Part shown: piece after piece, positions 1 through 5,139 of the stretch
Position numbering within the stretch: position 1 is the stretch's first letter
How the letters are laid out: each line of letters opens with the position of its first letter
DNA from: CAYRFU01 sp964423525
GTDB lineage: Bacteria; Vulcanimicrobiota; Xenobia; Xenobiales; JADMJV01
Reading direction: 5' to 3'
Length of the DNA stretch: 6,252 nt
Assembly: GCA_964423525.1 (NCBI GenBank)
Contig: CAYRFU010000380.1
Span: 1-6,252 of the forward strand
The notes under the pieces: generated by a model
Databases searched by the model: none
What the model was told of the DNA's origin: nothing
The model's input: only the letters and a program-made list of their open reading frames with translations
Program-made: the position numbers and the translations under genes

Positions 1-1
1 G

Positions 2-538
2 CGGGGCCAAGATTCACCAAATCGACCCCCGAGGACCCGGTCTGGTGTTCTACGCGCTCACCTGATCGTGACCGACGGAGTCTTCACCGAAGACGGCGCC
101 TTCTGGAGTCTCTTCGACTGGGATATAGCGGCCATCCAGGAGAAGCTCCGGCAGAGAATTCTGGCGGCCTTCGTCCGCTGGTCAAAGCTCTCACCGGAAG
201 TGGCTGAGTCGCTGGCCGGATGGGAACCAGAGCGCTCGGGTTTCTCTTTCTTCGTCGGCCCTGTCGTGCCAGCCGAGGACCGCGACGGCCTGGCCCGCCT
301 GATTCGCTATCTTTTTCGCGACGCGAAGCTAGTCCTTTAGGGGTCACCGGTTAGCTACCGGCAGCTCCAGTATGATGAATCTACCGGTGAAGTCTGGTGC
401 CGCTCCAAACGAGGGGGCCGGAGAAAGTGGGACCACGCCACTGCCTTCCTTGCCGCTCTCGTTCAGCGAAGACTTTACTCAACCGTTCCCCGACGACGAC
501 TTCTGTCAAGCCGCCCCCGATTGGTAGCAGGTCTGTGA
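2..538 (+). pseudogene. IS91-family (HUH/Y2-type) transposase, C-terminal remnant with internal stop
   Basis: One frame is open from the left edge to a TAG at 338-340 and continues with family-like sequence to a TGA at 536-538. Recognisable features of the IS91/Y2 transposase family are the stretch HLIVTDGVF (59-85), a central SGFSFFVGP block (about 236-262), an acidic EDRDGLARLIRY helix (about 272-307), and, after the TAG, a YDESTGEVW...KRGGRRK block (about 370-425) followed by a FLAAL helix. In intact members two histidines (His-hydrophobic-His, the HUH metal site) sit just before the TDG segment. Here they read R-A-H (53-61), so the first His seems lost. The first 17 or so codons resemble nothing in the family, which suggests a lost frame upstream. 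The N-terminal zinc-binding part lies outside the window. No insertion-sequence ends are visible. The assignment rests on remembered family patterns; the reading as a dead remnant is well supported by the combined lesions. Confidence 0.72.
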
Positions 539-726
539 GCTTGCCTATCCCTGAAAACGGGCCAACTGCCTTTCTTGAGGCCGATTTCTGCCGGAAGACC
601 AGCTTGGAGTCGCTCGAGCAGGCGAATCGCTACCTAGGAATGGCCAATTCAGACCCCCGGCCATACCTGCATCAGGGTGGCTACGACTGCCTACAGCTTC
701 TTGAGGTCAGCTTCATAGGTCTTGTA

Positions 727-771
727 ATACCGTTCTTGATCGTTGAAAGTGCTATAAGAGGATACCTTTCT
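727..771 (+). promoter_or_regulatory. 10-bp direct repeat, candidate MocR operator
   Basis: ATACCGTTCT (727-736) and ATACCTTTCT (762-771) match at 9 of 10 positions in the same orientation, 35 nt from start to start. They lie 63 nt and more upstream of the start codon of the adjacent MocR-type regulator. MocR/GabR-type regulators are known to bind direct repeats spaced several helical turns apart near their own or a neighbouring promoter, so autoregulation through this pair is plausible. The assignment is inference from position and symmetry; a chance repeat is possible. Confidence 0.35.
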
Positions 772-822
772 GTCCCAGGCTGAAACCGAAGTCTGTCCCT
801 TCCCACCGAACCGCGAACAAGC

Positions 823-828
823 TATAGT
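823..828 (+). promoter_or_regulatory. Possible -10 hexamer giving a leaderless regulator transcript
   Basis: TATAGT matches the sigma-70 -10 consensus at 5 of 6 positions and ends 6 nt before the ATG at 835, so transcription would start at or next to the start codon. This agrees with the lack of a Shine-Dalgarno sequence before that ATG. No good -35 hexamer is present at 16-18 nt spacing (TTCCCA at 800-805 is poor), so the call is weak. Confidence 0.25.
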
Positions 829-834
829 CTCGCT

Positions 835-2244
835 ATGCCTCGACCCTTCATCAGAGTCAACATTCGGGTCGACGGAGCCTTCACGGCCGAGTCGATCGCC
901 GATTCTTTGGCCCAGGATCACACCGAGGGTCGCTTGCCGGCAGAGTCAAGGCTGCCGCCGGTCAGGGTACTGGCCCATCAGCTAGGCATCTCCAAGAATT
1001 GAGTCCAGGCGGCCTACGAGGAGTTGGTGGCTCGAGACATCGTCGAGTCTCGCGGTCGCTCGGGCGTCTTCGCCAAATCGAATTCGACCTTCCACTTCAG
1101 CTCTTGCGCCTCTCCGAATTCCGCCTTCGAAGCCGACGCCACAACCCGAGACAAAGACCTGGTGAACCTTTCCTCGGTCTTCATCGACTCAGACCTTCTT
1201 CCGGTGGCTCGACTAGAACAGTGCTATCGCGCGGCCTTCAAAGATCTGGGCGTCCAAACGACCGCCGATTACCAGGGTTTTCTTCCCCTGCGAAAAGCCA
1301 TCGCCAAACGATTGAATCATCGGGGTTTTGCCGTGAGCGCCGAGAACGTGGTCACGTCCGTGGGGAGTCAGCACGCCCTCGATCTAGTTTGCCGAGTCCT
1401 TAAGATCGAAAAGATGGCGACCGAAAGCCCCTGCTACCTGGGCGGCAAGCGCCTCTTCCAGATCAACGGCATAGAGTTGATAGGGCTGCCGGTTGACCCC
1501 TTCTCCCAACAAGACTTGGGCCGCTGGGCGAACATTCTCAAGAGAACTCAACCTGAGCTTCTCTACCTGACGACCAATTTTCAAAACCCTACCGGCTACT
1601 CCTATTCTACTAGAGAACTCGATCAGATCGCCAAGTTAAGCTCCGACCTCGGCATCCCCGTATTAGAAGACGACTGGGGCTCGGACATGCTCAGCCACAG
1701 CGAATACAGAGCCCCCCTGCGAGCCCTGGCCGGAGAGAATGTCCTTTACCTCAACTCCTTTAGCAAGAAGGTTCTCCCGACTCTTCGGGTGGGCTATCTG
1801 GTAGCGCCCGATTCTTTGGTCAAGAAGCTGGTAGCCGCCAAGCGAGCCACTCTCATCGCCACCCCCGCTCCACCCGAGATGGCCCTGGCCTATTTTTTGA
1901 AGCGCGGCTACTACGATAAGCACTTGAAGAAAATGCAGGCCGAGCTGGATCGTCGCTACACTAGCTGTCTCAAGGTCCTGGAAAAACGACTCGCTCCCCA
2001 CCGCCGCTGGACCCTTCCCGGTGGTGGGCCGCTCATATGGATCAATATCCCGAAATCCGTCAGCCTCGAGAAGCTGCACGATCGAATGCTTGGGCGCGGT
2101 TTCACCCTGGACGTAAGGACCGACCGATTCCTGGGGGAGACTCCCCTCCACGGCCTGCCGATCGGCTTCGCCGACCCGAAGCCCGAGACCTTAGAACGAG
2201 GATTGGCTCACTTAGCCGCAGAGATCAGGTCGTTGTGCCGATGA
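835..2244 (+). pseudogene. MocR-type transcriptional regulator (GntR winged helix + aminotransferase-like domain), interrupted by TGA
   Basis: Read from ATG 835, this frame gives 469 codons with one internal TGA at 1000-1002 (codon 56). Codons 1-55 form the start of a GntR-type winged helix (GRLPAESRLPPVRVLAHQLGISKN), and after the stop the same domain continues with VQAAYEELVARDIVESRGRSGVFA. The TGA thus falls in the recognition helix, where relatives usually have Thr or another polar residue. The rest is a fold-type I aminotransferase-like domain: TTNFQNPTG (about 245-253), an EDDW segment (about 278-281) and the PLP-binding lysine in SFSKK (codon 311, nt 1765-1767). Near the C-terminus relatives carry a substrate-binding Arg in an RLGFA-like motif; here it reads LPIGFA. 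Length is normal for MocR proteins. A truncated product could restart at TTG 1024 or GTG 1027, but it would lack DNA binding. The stop overlaps the transporter start (ATGA), so the two genes are coupled. MocR genes often control adjacent transport or PLP-related genes; control of the isonitrile genes here is inference. Confidence 0.85.
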
Positions 2245-3173
2245 ACTCGGGAGTCCCACAAAAGCCAGTGCTCCTCTGTCTCGCGGCGATTATGGCCTGG
2301 GGGTCTCTGCCTCTGGCTCTCAAGATCTGCCTAAAAGCGGTGGACCCTATAACCGTAACTCTGGTCCGCTTCTTAGTGGCCGGGACCATCACCATCATCT
2401 GGCAGCGACGGCAGATCGCCGCCGGACTCTCGAGGCTAGGACCTCACCTTCGTCTGCTCCTGGTGGGTGGGTTGGCCCTGACCGCCAATCACCTTCTCTA
2501 TGTCTGGGGCCTACGCTTTAGCACAGCCGCCAACTCCCAGCTTTTCATTCAGCTGGCCCCGCTTCTTTTCGGCCTGGTATCAGTGATGCTCTTCAAAGAA
2601 ACCTTCTCTCGCCAACGCGGAGTCGGAGTCGTCCTCCTGGTGGCCGGTTTAGGACTCTACTTTTTCGAGAACCTCAAGCTGTTGGCGGCTAACGTTGAGA
2701 ACTACTTGCTCGGCTGCGTTCTGCTGGTCTTCGCCGCAGTCACCTGGGTTATTTACGCCTGTTGTCAAAAAGTGCTCAATCCCAGACTAGGACCGGCCGT
2801 GGTGACAGCTTTCGTCTATCTGCTGGCCACCCTCTCGCTGGCTCCTCTTTCGAACTTTTCGAGCCTGCAACAACTCGACTTTGTGGGTATCGTCGCCCTG
2901 CAATACTGCGGCGTCAACACCCTGGTGGCTTACGGAGCCTTCGCTCTGGCTATCGACTGCTGGGATTCTTCGAGGGTGAGTGCGACTCTGTCTCTAGTGC
3001 CCATCTGCACTATGGTTCTGGTGGAAGTCTTCAGTCGAGTGGCCCCCTCTTACATGACGGCTGAAGAGAGTTCGCTCTTGTCCCTGGTCGGCGCTTTGTT
3101 GGTCGTGCTGGGTTCGGCTATTGCGGCACTAGGCTCGGCTAAGAGCCCCAAACTGTCCCAGACAGAAATGTGA
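2241..3173 (+). CDS. EamA/DMT-family transporter (putative metabolite exporter)
   Basis: This gene encodes an intact 310-residue integral membrane protein of the drug/metabolite transporter superfamily, with about ten hydrophobic segments in two tandem EamA repeats (about residues 10-141 and 157-298). The first repeat contains the typical AAIMAWGS start, the NHLLYVWGLRFSTAANSQLFIQLAPL segment (read in two parts, about 83-107) and an FKETFS loop after helix four. The second contains AVTWVIYACCQK and a late PICTMVLVEV helix. The start is ATG 2241, which overlaps the upstream TGA as ATGA. A frame extending upstream to 2037 only reads through the regulator out of frame and is rejected. There is no strong ribosome binding site, so translation is probably coupled to the regulator gene, and the regulator's stop codon may not prevent this because its 3' part can still be translated. 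EamA proteins export amino acids or small metabolites from the cytoplasm. Export of the isonitrile product or a precursor is a guess from context. Confidence 0.9.
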   Translation: MNSGVPQKPVLLCLAAIMAWGSLPLALKICLKAVDPITVTLVRFLVAGTITIIWQRRQIAAGLSRLGPHLRLLLVGGLALTANHLLYVWGLRFSTAANSQLFIQLAPLLFGLVSVMLFKETFSRQRGVGVVLLVAGLGLYFFENLKLLAANVENYLLGCVLLVFAAVTWVIYACCQKVLNPRLGPAVVTAFVYLLATLSLAPLSNFSSLQQLDFVGIVALQYCGVNTLVAYGAFALAIDCWDSSRVSATLSLVPICTMVLVEVFSRVAPSYMTAEESSLLSLVGALLVVLGSAIAALGSAKSPKLSQTEM

Positions 3174-3205
3174 ATCTGTCCATTTCGGACCCGATCCCCA
3201 GGAAA

Positions 3206-3211
3206 TACAAT
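3206..3211 (+). promoter_or_regulatory. Weak candidate promoter (-10) for the isonitrile genes
   Basis: TACAAT fits the -10 consensus at 5 of 6 positions. The best -35 at 16-nt spacing, TTCGGA (3184-3189), matches only about half of the consensus. Transcription from here would give a leader of about 60 nt that contains the hairpin at 3225-3245 and the ribosome binding site of the synthase gene. Without it the genes would depend on readthrough from the regulator-transporter pair. Confidence 0.25.
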
Positions 3212-3224
3212 CCGTTTGCTCGTT

Positions 3225-3245
3225 GGGGCCGTCTTCTGCGGCCCT
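3225..3245 (+). other. G+C-rich hairpin between transporter and isonitrile synthase
   Basis: GGGCCG (3226-3231) pairs perfectly with CGGCCC (3239-3244) around a 7-nt loop, and a G-U pair (3225/3245) extends the stem to 7 bp. No run of T follows, so it is not a classic intrinsic terminator. It could be a leader structure, a processing or stability element, or a weak attenuator between the two transcription units. Confidence 0.45.
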
Positions 3246-3264
3246 GAGGAAATTCACTCAATAC

Positions 3265-3275
3265 AAGGGGGAAGG
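3265..3275 (+). promoter_or_regulatory. Strong ribosome binding site of the isonitrile synthase
   Basis: The purine run AAGGGGGAAGG ends 5 nt before ATG 3281. It is the strongest Shine-Dalgarno-like sequence in the window and fixes the start of the synthase gene. Confidence 0.7.
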
Positions 3276-3280
3276 TAACG

Positions 3281-4297
3281 ATGCTCACGACCTACCCAAA
3301 CGAGGCTGTCGCCCACCATTCGGGAGTCTTGCCCGTCGACCAAGACAGAGCGAGAGCGACTAGATTGCTCTCGGAGTTCACCCGCTTTCGGAGGATGGAC
3401 TCTCAACAATCTTGCATCCCTGGCGATTGCCCAGGCTGTATGGCCCCCCATCTCCCCAAGGTGGTGGACGCGATGCGAAAGAATCAAACGATTCGCTTTG
3501 TCCTGCCGGCCTTTCCAGGGAAGTCCCCGAACCGACTCAAGGTGTTGGGAGTTCTTCCCGACATGGGAGAAAAACAGGCTCTCATCTTTCTCAACGGCTT
3601 GTGTGAAAGAATCCGCGAACTCTACCGCCCTGGCGCCGAGATCGTTATCTGTTCTGACGGTCGAGTGTTCAACGATGTGGTCGGGATCCGCTACCAGGAC
3701 CTCACTGCCTACCAGGCAGAGCTAAAGGCGCTCATCGACCATCTGGGCCTGACCAATCTGTCGACCTTCAACCTGGCCACCGTCTATGGTGGAGGCGATT
3801 TCGCTCACTTACGCCGGGACTTGATGGGCCAATACGGCAGACCTCTGGAAGAGTTTAGAGGAAAGGTCAAACGGGGCGGGCGCCCCTCAGCCAGTCGCGA
3901 GGAGCGAGACGCCAATCGGCTCTACTGCGGAACCATCCGATTTCTGGTTGAGGATGCCTCCTTTCCGGGCCAGATCAAAAGCAGGAACGCCTTGCAGAAA
4001 GAGTGCCGAGCCAAAGCTTACGAATTGATGAGGAGAAGCCAGGCCTGGTCAGATTTGGTCGCCGAACACTTTCCCGAAGCCGTCCGGTTATCGATCCATC
4101 CCCAAGCCTGCGCTTCTCAAAAACTCGGCATCCAGCTTCTAGGAGCCAGTAACTGGATGACTCCCTGGCACGGCGTGGCCGTGACCATCGGCTCCGACTA
4201 CATTCTGATGAAACGCAGCCAAGCTGAACAACTCGGCGCCAAGCCGATTTTCGACAGCCAGGGCAAGCCTAGCCATTTTCAACTGGAGAGTATCTAA
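3281..4297 (+). CDS. isnA: Isonitrile (isocyanide) synthase, PvcA/IsnA family
   Basis: This intact 338-residue protein belongs to the DIT1_PvcA family (pyoverdine/dityrosine biosynthesis, PvcA/IsnA type). Characterised members convert the amino group of an L-amino acid, commonly tyrosine or tryptophan, to an isonitrile with ribulose-5-phosphate as the source of the extra carbon. The enzyme is cytosolic. Family signatures visible in order are an EFTRFRR segment (32-38), a Cys-rich DCPGCMAPHLPKVV block (49-62), FVLPAFPGKSPN (73-84), KVLGVLPDMGEKQAL (87-101), the hallmark ICSDGRVFND (123-132), a middle part with STFNL (161-165), LSIHPQ (270-275) and TPWHGVAV (294-301) near the C-terminus. Length is normal and no motif is missing. 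The start is fixed by a strong ribosome binding site. It lies 2 nt upstream of an IsnB-like oxygenase, the usual partner. Family assignment is firm. The substrate (Tyr, Trp or another amino acid) cannot be told from sequence, so the symbol denotes the family only; pvcA would be the alternative name. Confidence 0.93.
   Translation: MLTTYPNEAVAHHSGVLPVDQDRARATRLLSEFTRFRRMDSQQSCIPGDCPGCMAPHLPKVVDAMRKNQTIRFVLPAFPGKSPNRLKVLGVLPDMGEKQALIFLNGLCERIRELYRPGAEIVICSDGRVFNDVVGIRYQDLTAYQAELKALIDHLGLTNLSTFNLATVYGGGDFAHLRRDLMGQYGRPLEEFRGKVKRGGRPSASREERDANRLYCGTIRFLVEDASFPGQIKSRNALQKECRAKAYELMRRSQAWSDLVAEHFPEAVRLSIHPQACASQKLGIQLLGASNWMTPWHGVAVTIGSDYILMKRSQAEQLGAKPIFDSQGKPSHFQLESI
4285..4290 (+). promoter_or_regulatory. 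Ribosome binding site of the oxygenase gene
   Basis: GGAGAG lies 9 nt before ATG 4300, inside the last codons of the synthase gene. Together with the 2-nt intergenic gap it indicates translation in one operon. Confidence 0.5.
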
Positions 4298-4299
4298 TC

Positions 4300-5136
4300 A
4301 TGAATTATCAAGTCACCCAACTCAAGCCGTTCGGCGCTCTGATTCAGCCCACCAACAACGACACTTCCGTCGACCAGTTAACGATCTCGTCTTTGAGGGA
4401 ACTCTTTGACCAACATCACATCCTCCTGTTGCGAGGCTTCACGGGGATTTCTGATGGGGAGGACCTGGTCCGTTTCTCGGAACGGTGGGGTGAAGTCAGT
4501 GTATGGCCCTTCGGAAAGATCTTGGAACTGGTGGAACAGGACAAACCGAAAGATCACATCTTCGATAACACCTACGTGCCTATGCACTGGGACGGCATGT
4601 ATCGCCCCGAAGTCCCCGAAATTCAGATTTTCCACTGTGTTCAAGCCCCAGGAAACCAAAACGGAGGTCGGACCGTCTTCTCCAACACCCCCGAGGTCGT
4701 CCGACAAGCTTCTCAAGAAGACCTGGCTCGATGGGCGAAAGTCACCGGCGTCTACGAGCGCAAAATGGAGTTTCATCACAGCAAAACGATAGCTCCTCTG
4801 GTGACCGAGCACCCGGCCAAGAAGGTCCCCGTCATCCGCTATTGCGAGCCACCGGTGCACGAAGATGACGACTTTCTCAATCACCCCCAGATGTCTTTCG
4901 AGGGAGTCGCCCAAGAGGACCTTGGCGCCTTCCTAAAGGAGCTACAAGCCTAGCTCTATGCTGACGGTGTCACCTACGCTCACCAGTGGGAGACAGGCGA
5001 CCTGGTGATTTCTGATAACTACACTCTGCTGCACGGGCGGGAAGCTTTCGTTAGCGGGGCCGGTCGTCATCTGGGCCGGGTGCAAGTGCTCGGCAACCCC
5101 AAGCTAAAAAACCCCCACCTGGTGTTTCATTCCTAA
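4300..5136 (+). pseudogene. isnB: Fe(II)/2-oxoglutarate oxygenase, PvcB/IsnB-like (TauD family), interrupted by TAG
   Basis: The frame from ATG 4300 runs 217 codons to TAG 4951-4953 (codon 218), then continues with good homology for 60 more codons to TAA 5134-5136. The total of about 278 residues is near normal for PvcB/IsnB proteins. The N-terminal part shows LRELFDQHHILLLRGF (32-47) and the iron ligands His96 and Asp98 in MHWDGMY. Beyond the stop come QWETGDLVISDNYTLLHGRE (229-248), holding the third iron ligand His245, and GAGRHLGRVQV (253-263), with Arg256 or Arg260 expected to bind 2-oxoglutarate. A product ending at the TAG therefore cannot form the iron site. Intact relatives oxidatively decarboxylate the isonitrile acid made by IsnA to a vinyl isonitrile. 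The gene lies 2 nt after the synthase and 3 nt before the monooxygenase. No restart codon suits the distal part. The family is certain; whether the gene is dead, mis-sequenced or read through is open. Confidence 0.88.
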
Positions 5137-5139
5137 GCC

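Larger units (their letters stand above)
539..834. other. Intergenic stretch without a recognisable gene
   Basis: This stretch separates the transposase remnant from the regulator. Forward and reverse frames are open for part of it, but none of the translations (for example the one running to 783 on + or from 921 to 691 on -) shows a known domain, a plausible ribosome binding site or coding-like composition. The left part may be a scrambled tail of the mobile element. The right part contains a 10-bp direct repeat (727-736 and 762-771) and a -10-like hexamer close to the regulator start, both listed separately. Confidence 0.5.

Noticed and set aside
347..361. Inverted repeat CCGGT/ACCGG shortly after the TAG at 338
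   Set aside because: The stem has only 5 bp, no T-run follows, and transposase homology continues through it, so it is not a convincing terminator.
397..783. Open frame of 128 codons on the + strand
   Set aside because: It overlaps the better supported transposase frame at its left end, has no ribosome binding site, and its translation has no recognisable domain.
691..921. Open frame of 76 codons on the - strand reaching into the regulator start
   Set aside because: It runs antisense through the conserved winged-helix coding region, and its product resembles nothing I know.
1000..1002. Selenocysteine at the internal TGA
   Set aside because: The position is a polar helix residue in a DNA-binding domain, with no redox context and no evident SECIS-like hairpin just downstream. 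TGA also serves as a normal stop in this window.
2037..2240. N-terminal extension of the transporter frame
   Set aside because: This part lies out of frame inside the conserved C-terminus of the regulator and is hydrophilic and Arg-rich. The EamA fold begins just after ATG 2241, which also overlaps the upstream stop.
4378..4914. Long antisense open frame (178 codons) across the oxygenase gene
   Set aside because: It is a shadow of the coding strand, whose translation carries clear Fe/2OG oxygenase motifs.
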